Of a DNA stretch of 64,000 bases, positions 47,596 through 56,535 are shown one piece after another. A program made the translations under genes and the position numbers. Position 1 is the first letter of the stretch; each line of letters opens with the position of its first letter. The notes beneath the pieces are model-generated. The model had not been told where the DNA came from. It ran no database searches and saw only the letters and a program-made list of their open reading frames with translations. This DNA is from Kiritimatiellia bacterium. Its GTDB lineage: Bacteria; Verrucomicrobiota; Kiritimatiellia; WLWN01. The stretch lies in assembly GCA_012103575.1 (NCBI GenBank), contig WLWN01000001.1, positions 1,864,538-1,928,537 of the forward strand. The letters are read 5' to 3'.

Positions 47596-49253
47596 CCTGA
47601 ATCCGTCAGCTATCGCTTCGGAAGGCGTTTTGGGGCTCAAAAGTTGAAAACTTTTTCCTTGAGATGCTCGCTTTTAGGCGGATTGGGACCGGCAAGTATC
47701 ACCCTGATGAATTTTTTGAGCGTACAGGTCAGATTCACTCTGATTTGACCATTTTGGGGCGTAGGCCTCCTTGGGCAGTCGCCTTAGAGTATTGTTAAAG
47801 GTGCACGGAGGGCTATGCGAAGGAATGGGCAATATCTTGTATCACTTCAAACCAGCGACAACGCTTGCCAAAGTGAAGTTCAATTCGTCCGGCGTGGCGG
47901 ACCAATCGAACCGCGCAATAAACGATATTTTTGAGAACCGTTTTGATTCGCCAGCGCGGGATGTTGATTTTCTGCGGGGCAAGCCCAGCCCGTTTGATGA
48001 CCTCTTGGCCAAGACCGCGCAATAGGTTGAAGGCCACCATGGCGCATAACAGAATAATCTTATTGGCACAGAGTCTCCCCGAAGGCAATCGCTCAACATC
48101 AAGATCGCTTTTGAGTTCACTGTGGTACTGCTCGCTGGGGCCATGTCCATGATAGAGATCTAGCACCGTCTTGGCACGACAAGAGAGGTTCGTCCACCAG
48201 GTGTTCACCTCAAGTTCAGGAACCAGAAGTTTCTGACCATCGATATCGATGGTGCGTTCAATCACTTCGAAGGCCACCGGGACACAAGGGCGGTTTTGGT
48301 CATCACCGGGATGGAAATGATCGAAAAAGCCTGTGTAAACGTTCTTGCCTTCACGACTGTCTTGTTTGTCTCCAACTCGGCGTGCAAGGGCCAGCATTTG
48401 TTTAGGACATTCGCGGCGAGGATTTCGCTTTACGATAAAATAATGATCCCCAAAAGCGTCGAAGTTATCGGCCGCAGCGTTGCCACTATCAAGCCGAAGC
48501 AAACATTTTCCACCCAGGCCCAGGGTTTGGAGCGTTTCAACGCTGCGGGCAATAAACGCGGTCGTTCCCGACTGACAATGTTGTTTACCGGGTCGAAGTT
48601 CGCACTCAAGCATGTGGCCTTGAGTGCCCACATAGGCAAATATCAGGGCGTAACCATCATGGCCCTTATAGGTGTAGGAAACGCCTTCTTTCGAAGAGCC
48701 TGAGTGATCCAAAGGGCTCACATCGATATCGACGGGAACAAGATCAAGCCCTTCGACATCTACCTAGCCAAAGGGGCCCGAGGAAAGAAGTTCGGTGTTG
48801 AGTTTGCGTAGCCCCACATGGGTTCTGGCTGGGGGCAGGTCGTCGAAACGACGTCGGAACACCGGCTCAGAGGCTACCTTTTTAACTCCCCTTTTTAAGT
48901 CCAAAGGCATTCATAAAAATCTCATCACCCCGGTACAGGTCGATATCATTGAAATCGGTTCGACCGTTGCAAAGTAAGCCGATCTGGGTAAGGAGGATCT
49001 CCCGATCAGAGATCGCATCGGAGCGGCGTGGTTGAAAATTGGAGGGAAGAATCCGTTGAGCATGATCCTCAAGCAGCAGGCCGCAAAGATGATTTCCGCT
49101 TGTGCTGTTGAGTTCGCCCTTGCCAGTCTTTATTTTATATTGTTTCATATACACACTTGTTGGGGTGGGGTTGTTTGTTTGAATACGGGTATCCTCCCCG
49201 CTTTAGCCCAACAGGTAATGAAAAATTATCAGATTTTGTCTGACAGATTCAGG
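47596..49253 (-). mobile_element. IS1380-type insertion sequence, copy F
   Basis: Full length; the end upstream of the transposase is mutated (CCTGAATCTGTCAG). The flanks (in element orientation TCTTA and TTTCT) do not match. It lies between a gene fragment and the nfeD pair. Confidence 0.9.
47813..49148 (-). pseudogene. IS1380-type transposase, copy F, one shared stop
   Basis: It has the shared frame change and the TAG in GYVDVEG, but keeps tyrosine in YTYKGHD, so it is intermediate between copy C and copies A, B, D and E. The main open part is 302 residues, from VSPLDHSGSSKEGVSYTYKG to VIQDIAHSFA. Confidence 0.85.
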
Positions 49254-49295
49254 TAAGACTAAACAAAAGGGTCTGTAAATAAAATTTTTAATTTT

Positions 49296-49793
49296 TTATT
49301 CTGTCTGAGAGGGGGTGTTTTCTCGAACGGTGACAATAGGACCTTCAACAGCGATCACTCGAATGGGCGTTTTTTTCTCAATCCAACTTCCGTCCGCTAC
49401 AACATCGACTCGTTTTCCCTCAATCGTAGCGATGCCTGACGGTCTTAATGTCGTAATCGCTATTCCTTCTTTCCCTCGGAGTATATGAAGATCGTCTGTG
49501 GCTTTAAATCGCCGTGCATTTTTAGATAAAGTTAGTCTTTTCCCTATGGGTGTTTGGGGGAAAAATTTGATCCATATACAAAGGCCAATGGCGGCCATAA
49601 AAATGATAGCTACAGCAACAAGAGTTCCTATTTCACCGCCGAAAGTTGTATATCCGAGAATAATGGCTGCAAATAAAGCCCCTGCCCCAAAGATGCCGAG
49701 AATGCCTCCCGGGATGAAGATTTCAGCGCCTAACAAGAAAATGCCAGCCACAATAAAAATGATAAACCATTGTATAGATGGGTCCATGATCAA
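49296..49793 (-). CDS. NfeD-family membrane protein, short form
   Basis: A 165-residue protein with N-terminal membrane segments (WFIIFIVAGIFLLGAEIFIP, GGEIGTLVAVAIIFMAAIGL). A C-terminal OB-fold domain follows, with LRGKEGIAITTLRPSGIATI, EGKRVDVVADGSWIEKKTPI and RVIAVEGPIVTVRE, typical of NfeD. Such proteins work with stomatin-like partners at membranes. It lies 2 bases after its larger relative, in one operon. Confidence 0.85.
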   Translation of the reverse strand: MIMDPSIQWFIIFIVAGIFLLGAEIFIPGGILGIFGAGALFAAIILGYTTFGGEIGTLVAVAIIFMAAIGLCIWIKFFPQTPIGKRLTLSKNARRFKATDDLHILRGKEGIAITTLRPSGIATIEGKRVDVVADGSWIEKKTPIRVIAVEGPIVTVRENTPSQTE

Positions 49794-49795
49794 TG

Positions 49796-51211
49796 CTACC
49801 CTTTCTGTTCAGACGAAGGAATGGCTTTGACAATAATCCGATTCCCATACGTTTCAATAATATGTATATCTGTATTTACTTCAAGAAATTCACCTTGAGT
49901 AACGACATCTAGTTTTCGATCCCCCACCATCGCGGAACCCGCGGGATGAAGGGGGGAATGTGTTTTTCCCGTTAAGCCAATAAGCTTAGACGTATCTTCG
50001 TCTAGGGGCTGATATCCGTCTTCGCGTTTTGCCGCGGATGATAAAATGAGACGGTTAAAAAGAGGGTTAGAAGGCAGAATCTTGCCTATTAAACCCATGG
50101 CAATACCACTCAGGATGACCGACAGTGATAGTTTGAGAAAAGGGACTTCGACTTTAGGCCACGTCGGCAGGGTTGGTTCTAAGGGTAGCTGTTCAAACAT
50201 CGAGATGAATAGCCCAAAGAGCATGATGGTAATGCCAAGGACGCCTGCTATACCAAATCCAGGGAGGGCAAAAATCTCAAAACCAAGGAGGCCCACACCC
50301 AGAATAAAGATAAGAATCTCTTCCATACCTGCTAGTCCTGCAAGATGATGTCCAAAAAAGAAAAGGACAAAACAAAGCGCGGCCACCATGCCTGGCAGTC
50401 CAAGGCCGGGCGTTTTTAGTTCCATATAAATAGCGGCCATACCGATCATCATAAGAATAGGGGCCAGTGAGGCAATGATACGCGCGAGTTCTTCCAGAGA
50501 AGAAACTTTTAGTTCCTTGACGGTTGCATCGGGTAAAGAGATAGCTGCAAGAAGGGCGTCAAGGTCCTTGACCGTTCCACTCGACAATAAAGGCTTTCTA
50601 TCGTCTGCTGCTCCAACCATCTTTTCCGCTTCAAGGTTGGTGAGCGTTAATATTTCGCCTTCGGGTGAAATGATTTCATCTCCGATTTTAAACTCAAAAT
50701 TGCGGCGAACCATGGCCAAAGCCAAATCCTTGTTATGACCCGCGTGTTCTGCATTCGATCGCATAAGGCTAGCGACATACGACTCCGCTTTTTCCCGTTC
50801 GGCCTCTTCTAGCGATTTACCCATAACAATCGGCATGGCATCCCCAATTTTACTGCCGGGAGCCATGTAGATCTGCTTGGTGGTTAATGCAATGATTGCA
50901 CCTGCGGAAATCGCGTTTTTTTCCACAAACGTGTAGGTGGGTATTTCGATGTTCTTGAGGATATAACAAATGTCCTCTGTGGAGTCGACTCGACCTCCGG
51001 GTGTATCCATAATAAAGATCAGACCCTTTGCCTTTTCCTTAGTAGCTTCTTGGACGCCGCGCCGAATCACATAGGTTAATGCGGATTCAATTTGCCCCCG
51101 AATGGGAATCACGTAAACTGTTTCTTGGGCTCCCTCAGCGTGTGTATGGGTTGACAAGACTAGGGTCAAGCATATATGTAACAATAGATATAGACATGTA
51201 TGTTTTTTCAT
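49796..51211 (-). CDS. NfeD-family membrane serine protease, long form (ClpP-class)
   Basis: The 471-residue protein has a signal peptide (ending HTHAEG), then a ClpP-like protease domain: VYVIPIRGQIESALTYVIRR, KGLIFIMDTPGGRVDSTEDI and FVEKNAISAGAIIALTTKQI with the catalytic serine. Four or more membrane helices follow (LAPILMMIGMAAIYMELKTP, ILIFILGVGLLGFEIFALPG). The C-terminal OB domain is LIGLTGKTHSPLHPAGSAMV. Family members cleave stomatin. It is coupled to the short NfeD gene. Confidence 0.9.
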   Translation of the reverse strand: MKKHTCLYLLLHICLTLVLSTHTHAEGAQETVYVIPIRGQIESALTYVIRRGVQEATKEKAKGLIFIMDTPGGRVDSTEDICYILKNIEIPTYTFVEKNAISAGAIIALTTKQIYMAPGSKIGDAMPIVMGKSLEEAEREKAESYVASLMRSNAEHAGHNKDLALAMVRRNFEFKIGDEIISPEGEILTLTNLEAEKMVGAADDRKPLLSSGTVKDLDALLAAISLPDATVKELKVSSLEELARIIASLAPILMMIGMAAIYMELKTPGLGLPGMVAALCFVLFFFGHHLAGLAGMEEILIFILGVGLLGFEIFALPGFGIAGVLGITIMLFGLFISMFEQLPLEPTLPTWPKVEVPFLKLSLSVILSGIAMGLIGKILPSNPLFNRLILSSAAKREDGYQPLDEDTSKLIGLTGKTHSPLHPAGSAMVGDRKLDVVTQGEFLEVNTDIHIIETYGNRIIVKAIPSSEQKG

Positions 51212-51238
51212 AAAGGTCCTTTATAGCTGATTCAAACA

Positions 51239-51415
51239 AAATACGAAGCACGAAATTCGAAATTCGAAACAAACCCGAATGATCAAAATTAAAATGTTAG
51301 AAACAAAGAGGAAACAGAAACGTTTTCATTTTTTGAACATTCATACTTTGAATGTGTTTTCCACCACGGCAGATCTTCGACGGATTTCGACATCCAATAT
51401 TCGAATTTTTGGACT
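51239..51415. repeat. CGAAATTCGAAAC-type long palindromic filler repeat
   Basis: It begins ACGAAGCACGAAATTCGAAA, passes through GATCAAAATTAAAATGTT and AAACAAAGAGGAAACAG, and returns through TTTTTTGAACATTC and GATTTCGACATCCAATATTC. The two halves are approximately complementary. Sequences of this wording recur between genes in many PVC and other genomes. It overlaps the first 45 codons of the lipoprotein frame. Confidence 0.6.
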
Positions 51416-52412
51416 CGCTCTATTCCTTTTGGGGTGCCAAGATCGTGATGTCCATGTCTATAGAGTACCAAAAGAACAGCCTTTCTTGCCTCTAACCTCT
51501 ACTCACGATGTTCTGAAAGAGTCTAATATTCGGTGGGTACCTCCTGAACATTGGATCGAACAACCCTTAGTAGGCTTGCGTCAGGGAAGTTTTCGCGTTC
51601 AAGGTACGAGCGGGTATGAGGGCGATGTTTCCATTATTGGTCTAAAAGGGGATGCCGGAGGCGTTTTAGCCAATGTTAATCTTTGGAGACAACAACTCCA
51701 TCTCTCACCGATTGCAAAGAGTAACCTTCCGGCTATTATTTCAGGAATCAATGTGGGGGGAGAAGAATCCGTTATGGTCGATTTAACAAGTGAAAAGAAT
51801 ATCATTAAGGAGACCCACCAAGGCCGGATCATGGCTTCTATTATCCCTCAAAGTGATATGACATGGTTCATTAAAATAGCGGGAGAAACGAAACTCGTCG
51901 AAAAAGAAAAATCAACCTATCTGAGTTTCCTTAAAACCATTAGCTTTTCTGAAAAGACAGAGCCACGCATCCCTCAAAAGGAACCAACACATATAGACGG
52001 CATACAATGGACGCTTCCTGAAATGTGGGAAGCACAACCTGTTTCAGGCATGCGTATGGCTAGTTTTACAGTTCAAGATATCAAGAAAGAAGTGCTAGAT
52101 ATTTCTGTTGTTTCTTTGCCGGGCTCGGCTGGAAGTACCTTGGCTAATGTCAATCGTTGGCGAGGCCAGATTGGTTTAGGACCTTTCGACCGAGACACAC
52201 TAGAAAAAGAAAGCAAAATATTAGATCTACCAGGAAAGCAGATCATGATGGTTGATATCCTCAATGAGGATAGACAGATTCTGGCTGCGATTCTTCACCA
52301 TCAAGGAAAGACTTGGTTTTTTAAGATGACTGGCCATCAAACGTTTGTATCGCCCCAAAACTCGACCTTTATTGATTTTCTCAAATCACTGCGTTTTTCT
52401 GATGTACCTTAA
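51279..52412 (+). CDS. Lipoprotein with two tandem copies of one domain, upstream of resB
   Basis: The N-terminal 40 residues are encoded by a filler repeat and may not be translated; a GTG near 51352 is a possible start. A lipobox GLALFLLGC ends the signal region. Two similar domains follow. Domain 1 has SNIRWVPPEHWIEQPLVGLR and GGVLANVNLWRQQLHLSPI. Domain 2 has DGIQWTLPEMWEAQPVSGMR and GSTLANVNRWRGQIGLGPF. Each ends in a STYLSFLKTISFS or STFIDFLKSLRFS strand. The family is unrecognised. The end overlaps resB by 11 bases, so it is probably co-translated with the cytochrome c biogenesis genes. Confidence 0.75.
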   Translation: MIKIKMLETKRKQKRFHFLNIHTLNVFSTTADLRRISTSNIRIFGLALFLLGCQDRDVHVYRVPKEQPFLPLTSTHDVLKESNIRWVPPEHWIEQPLVGLRQGSFRVQGTSGYEGDVSIIGLKGDAGGVLANVNLWRQQLHLSPIAKSNLPAIISGINVGGEESVMVDLTSEKNIIKETHQGRIMASIIPQSDMTWFIKIAGETKLVEKEKSTYLSFLKTISFSEKTEPRIPQKEPTHIDGIQWTLPEMWEAQPVSGMRMASFTVQDIKKEVLDISVVSLPGSAGSTLANVNRWRGQIGLGPFDRDTLEKESKILDLPGKQIMMVDILNEDRQILAAILHHQGKTWFFKMTGHQTFVSPQNSTFIDFLKSLRFSDVP

Positions 52413-53547
52413 AAAAATACTTCTACGGCTCTCTTCACTTAAAATTGCTATTACCTGCTTGGCCCTGAGCATGGTTCTCATTTTTTGGGGGACACTGGCC
52501 CAAGTCAACTTAGGAATCTATGCGGTTCAGCTACAGTATTTTGAAAGTTTTTTTGTGTATTGGAGACCCTTCGGTGCGAATTGGATGATTCCGATCTTCC
52601 CAGGCGGTTATTTAATCGGGAGCGTATTGCTCATCAATTTAGTGACTTCTTTGATTTGGATCGTGCAATGGCGTTGGAAAAAAACGGGGATTATCCTCAT
52701 TCATATAGGGTTCATCATTCTTCTGGCTGGCGAGTTTCTCACAGATTTTTTTGCAGTAGAGTCTTACATGCGACTGGATGAAGGCGAAACAAAGAACCAT
52801 TCAGAAAGTTCACGGAAAACAGAACTTGTGATCATTGACATTACGGATCCAGCCTATGACGAAGTCATTAGCATTCCTGAATCTGTTCTGTATCGAAAAC
52901 AGATCATTGAACATGCCAAACTCCCTTTTTTACTGAAGATTAAAAAATTTTACCCTAATTCACGATTAAAGATGCGGTTGCCTGCAGAGAAAGAGTTGCC
53001 GCCCGCATCAACACAGGGCATAGGAAAAGACCTTGTTGTCGCACAGGTTCCTATGACAGCAAAAACGGATGAACGAAATCTTCCTGCTGTACGTATCGAA
53101 ATAAGCGGGAATAACCAAACACAAGGCACGTGGCTTGTCTCAAATCAATTGGATGCGCCTCAACGCGTTACCTATCAAAACAGGTCGTATCAGATCGCTC
53201 TCCGACAAGTACGCTATTACAAGCCTTATAGGATGCAATTACTCGATTTCACACACGATCGATATGCTGGCACAGATATTCCCAAGAACTTTTCAAGTCG
53301 AATTCACTTATCCCATCCCGCCCGAAACGAGGATCGTGACGTCCTTATTTATATGAATCACCCTTTACGGTACGAAGGAGAAACCTATTATCAGGCAAGT
53401 TTTGATAATGATGATACGACCTCAATTCTACAAGTAGTACGTAACCCAAGTTGGTTGCTACCCTACATTTCGTCTGGAATAATTGGTATCGGCATGTTGT
53501 TTCAGTTTATGATTCACTTGATGGTCTTTTTAAAAAGGAGGATATGA
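52402..53547 (+). CDS. resB: ResB-like cytochrome c biogenesis protein
   Basis: ResB (CcsB) with CcsA forms the system II heme-delivery complex for c-type cytochromes. The start at 52402 (MYLKKILLRLSSLKIAITCL) overlaps the preceding gene. It has three N-terminal helices (CLALSMVLIFWGTLAQVNLG, YLIGSVLLINLVTSLIWIVQ, GIILIHIGFIILLAGEFLTD), a large periplasmic domain including HPLRYEGETYYQASFDND, and a last helix (SSGIIGIGMLFQFMIHLMVF). At 381 residues it is complete. Confidence 0.85.
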   Translation: MYLKKILLRLSSLKIAITCLALSMVLIFWGTLAQVNLGIYAVQLQYFESFFVYWRPFGANWMIPIFPGGYLIGSVLLINLVTSLIWIVQWRWKKTGIILIHIGFIILLAGEFLTDFFAVESYMRLDEGETKNHSESSRKTELVIIDITDPAYDEVISIPESVLYRKQIIEHAKLPFLLKIKKFYPNSRLKMRLPAEKELPPASTQGIGKDLVVAQVPMTAKTDERNLPAVRIEISGNNQTQGTWLVSNQLDAPQRVTYQNRSYQIALRQVRYYKPYRMQLLDFTHDRYAGTDIPKNFSSRIHLSHPARNEDRDVLIYMNHPLRYEGETYYQASFDNDDTTSILQVVRNPSWLLPYISSGIIGIGMLFQFMIHLMVFLKRRI

Positions 53548-55373
53548 AACGTTTTGTCCCATGGGTCTTATTGGGGTGTTGTCTGGGCTATCTGTTGTTC
53601 ACATTAAAACCGCGGGTTCAGTCTGAGGGGTTTAATGAATCTGATTTTGGCGCTCTTCCCGTTTTGGCGGGAGGCCGTATCCAACCCATTGATTCTGTGG
53701 CTCGGAACGCTTTACTGATCATGCGTGGCAAACAAACGTTAAGAACCCAAGACGGGGCTAAACGTTCTGCTGTAACATGGCTGATGGACGTACTTATGAA
53801 CCCGGAAGTGGCTGATGACGCCCTCGTCTTTTATATACCTTATTCAGACGTGTTGGGATTGTTTGGGTGGCACCAATCCAAAGAAAAATATTTCTCCTTC
53901 AATCAACTAAAACCCTATCTTCAAGAAATAGAACGACAAGCACAGCTCGCCTCGCAAACAGAGGCTCAGATCCGTTCACCGTTTCAGTCCAATATATTAA
54001 AACTTCATAATGGGTTAACCTTTTATGGCCGATTAAAACATAGCCTTTATATGGACGGAGCCAATGATTTTTTACCTTCATTTCGACAGTATCAAGCGCA
54101 TCTGGAATCGGGCCTACAAGCCGTTCGCCAACAGATGGCTGGTAAAACCTTTGATGAACATGCCTATGAAATTTTTTCTGAGTTCGCATCGATCCATCAA
54201 TTTTTAGAGGAACGCGCTTATTTGAATCCCATTCCTCCAGAACATCAGACCCCTGCATTGGATTGGATCCCTATAGGGGAAAGTTTATTTCATTCCATTC
54301 ATACCGGAGACATTCATCCCTTGATTCAAAATTATGCCGTAATGGCACAGGCCTATCGATCAGGCGATTCATTCACGTTTAACGAACATCTTCATCAAGT
54401 TCAAAAATGGTTGAGTACAAACGATTCATCCGCGGTGAATAATACCAGATTTGAATATGGGTTTAATCGCTATCAGCCCTTCTATAAATGCATGATTTTT
54501 TATGTGCTGATTTTTATTCTAGCCTGTATGTCTTGGGGATGGGGCAGACAGGTTTTAAATCGTTCCGCTTTTCTTTTGCTCCTCCTTGCATGCGTTGTTC
54601 ATAGCTTGGGGTTAGTAGCCCGTATGGTTATTCAAGGGCGACCGCCTGTTACCAATTTATATTCGTCGGCTATATTTATTGGGTGGGGTTCGGTGGTCCT
54701 TGGCTTGGTTTTAGAGAAAATTTTTCGAGATGGGATCGGCAGCGCTTGTGCGGCTTGTATTGGGTTTATCACTTTGTTGATTGCGCATCATTTATCGGGG
54801 AATGGTGATACCTTAGAAATGCTGCGTGCGGTACTGGATACCAATATTTGGTTGGCAACCCATGTTGTGGTAATTACCTTAGGCTATTCGTCAACATTCG
54901 TGGCAGGATTTCTGGCCATCCTCTACATCTTGCGCGGTATTTTTACGCGCAGTTTTTCGGAAACCACGGCGTGCGCATTAGATCAAATGGTCTTTGGAAT
55001 CATCTGTTTTGCGATGTTATTCAGCTTTGTTGGCACGATGTTAGGGGGCATATGGGCCGATCAGTCATGGGGGCGTTTTTGGGGGTGGGACGCCAAAGAG
55101 AATGGAGCGCTGCTTATTGTCCTGTGGAATGCTATTATTTTACATGCGCGATTAGGTGGTTTTATAAGACAACAAGGACTCATGATCATGGCTATTTTTG
55201 GAAATGTGGTTACCAGTTGGTCATGGTTTGGTGTGAATATGTTGGGTGTTGGGCTTCATTCCTACGGCTTTATTGATAAGGCTTTTGTTGGGTTAGCGAC
55301 ATTTGTTGTCACCCAGTCTATTATAATGGGTATTGGGTGCATACCCCGAAAATTATGGCGTAGCTCAGCTTAG
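53544..55373 (+). CDS. ccsA: CcsA-type cytochrome c biogenesis protein
   Basis: The start at 53544 (MKRFVPWVLLGCCLGYLLFT) overlaps the resB stop (ATGA) and has AAGGAGG 3 bases upstream; a longer frame from 53451 is less likely. An extra periplasmic N-terminal domain (ALPVLAGGRIQPIDSVARNA) precedes the multi-helix part. The heme-handling WWD motif is in DQSWGRFWGWDAKENGALLI. Histidines flank it (IAHHLSGN, GLHSYGF). The N-terminal domain up to about residue 340 resembles the fused CcsA forms of Bacteroidetes and PVC bacteria. Confidence 0.9.
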   Translation: MKRFVPWVLLGCCLGYLLFTLKPRVQSEGFNESDFGALPVLAGGRIQPIDSVARNALLIMRGKQTLRTQDGAKRSAVTWLMDVLMNPEVADDALVFYIPYSDVLGLFGWHQSKEKYFSFNQLKPYLQEIERQAQLASQTEAQIRSPFQSNILKLHNGLTFYGRLKHSLYMDGANDFLPSFRQYQAHLESGLQAVRQQMAGKTFDEHAYEIFSEFASIHQFLEERAYLNPIPPEHQTPALDWIPIGESLFHSIHTGDIHPLIQNYAVMAQAYRSGDSFTFNEHLHQVQKWLSTNDSSAVNNTRFEYGFNRYQPFYKCMIFYVLIFILACMSWGWGRQVLNRSAFLLLLLACVVHSLGLVARMVIQGRPPVTNLYSSAIFIGWGSVVLGLVLEKIFRDGIGSACAACIGFITLLIAHHLSGNGDTLEMLRAVLDTNIWLATHVVVITLGYSSTFVAGFLAILYILRGIFTRSFSETTACALDQMVFGIICFAMLFSFVGTMLGGIWADQSWGRFWGWDAKENGALLIVLWNAIILHARLGGFIRQQGLMIMAIFGNVVTSWSWFGVNMLGVGLHSYGFIDKAFVGLATFVVTQSIIMGIGCIPRKLWRSSA

Positions 55374-55397
55374 GTAGAAGGAATTTGAGTTTCTACC
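55373..55397. terminator. Weak bidirectional hairpin between ccsA and obgE
   Basis: GGTAGAA (55373-55379) pairs with TTCTACC (55391-55397) between convergent genes. There is no T-run, so terminator activity is only a suggestion. Confidence 0.3.
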
Positions 55398-55424
55398 TCT
55401 TGAATAGCAAAAGATGGGCTAGAA

Positions 55425-56450
55425 TTACAGGTAATCTTGACATGTCATGTCCTTTGGGAAAAAATGGTGGTATAAGGCTCCTTGAACTTTTTCAATGCCT
55501 AACCCTTGATCAGCGGATATGGCTAGCGGGGTTTCCTCCGTACGCTTTTGAAAGTCAGCGAGATGTGTCTGAGCTTCTGGGAGATCTGTTTTGTTGGCGA
55601 CGACCAAAAAAGGACGTTGCTCCAAACTTTCTTTATAGTGTTTAAGCTCATCGCGTAGATGAAAATAGTCGTCGACGGGATCTCTTCCATCTACACCCGC
55701 CATATCAATAACAAAAAAAAGAAGTTTGGTTCGTTCTATATGGCGAAGAAAATCATGCCCTAACCCAACGCCTTGATGGGCGCCGTCAATGAGCCCAGGA
55801 ATATCCGCCACGCGGAGTCGTTGATAGTCATCAAAAATTACCGTGCCGATCACCGGGTTCAGTGTTGTAAAGGGATAAGGTGCTGTTTTGGGGTGTGCAT
55901 CACTCAGTTGGTTTAACAAGGTTGATTTTCCGGCATTAGGAAACCCCACGAGTCCTACATCCGCGATTATTTTAAGTTCTAGGCATAACGTCTTGCTTTC
56001 ACCTTGTTCTCCGGGAGTCCAATCTGTGGGCGCTCGATTGTCGGATGTTACAAAGTGACAGTTTCCTTTTCCGCCACAACCACCTTTTGCGACGAGACAT
56101 GTCTCTCCGTCTTCAAGAATTTCAGCAAAACCTTCATCCGTTTCTGCATGGAAAATGACCAGACCACAGGGTACCTTTATATATAAATCTTTCCCATTGC
56201 GCCCATGACAATCCTTTGATTGTCCTTTCCCTCCATGTGCTGCATTTTGGTGAGGCTTAAAGTAGAGATCTAATAACGAATCTATATTTTTATCTGCTTG
56301 AAAATAAACATGCCCACCTTTTCCTCCATCACCACCCGATGGTCCACCGCATGGTACATATTTTTCCCGCCGAAAAGAGGCACACCCATCCCCTCCGTTT
56401 CCTGCGTTTACATATACTTTAACGCGATCTTTAAAAACAACTGATTTCAC
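55425..56450 (-). CDS. obgE: GTPase ObgE/CgtA
   Basis: Obg GTPases act in large ribosomal subunit assembly and stress control. The Gly-rich Obg domain is clear (VYVNAGNGGDGCASFRREKY, GGPSGGDGGKGGHVYFQ). The G domain has GLVGFPNAGKSTLLNQ (G1), LRVADIPGLIDGAHQGVGLG (G3), LVVANKTDLPEAQ (G4) and LAISADQGLG (G5). The GTG at 56450 (VKSVVFKDRVKV) is the most likely start; an ATG at 56504 would add 18 unusual residues. It has no C-terminal OCT extension. Confidence 0.9.
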   Translation of the reverse strand: MKSVVFKDRVKVYVNAGNGGDGCASFRREKYVPCGGPSGGDGGKGGHVYFQADKNIDSLLDLYFKPHQNAAHGGKGQSKDCHGRNGKDLYIKVPCGLVIFHAETDEGFAEILEDGETCLVAKGGCGGKGNCHFVTSDNRAPTDWTPGEQGESKTLCLELKIIADVGLVGFPNAGKSTLLNQLSDAHPKTAPYPFTTLNPVIGTVIFDDYQRLRVADIPGLIDGAHQGVGLGHDFLRHIERTKLLFFVIDMAGVDGRDPVDDYFHLRDELKHYKESLEQRPFLVVANKTDLPEAQTHLADFQKRTEETPLAISADQGLGIEKVQGALYHHFFPKDMTCQDYL

Positions 56451-56535
56451 GGGGAGACACTCTAGCCTAAAGGGGAAAAAAGTCAAAAGCCGAAAATCTT
56501 GCAAGTCGTAATTGTATCACCCACGTTTCACGTTA

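Noticed and set aside
4542-49148. TAG where tyrosine or tryptophan is expected in several genes, suggesting amber reassignment
   Set aside because: Intact genes such as iscA and ccsA end in TAG, and the TAGs are confined to transposases and other pseudogenes; TGA and TAA lesions occur too.
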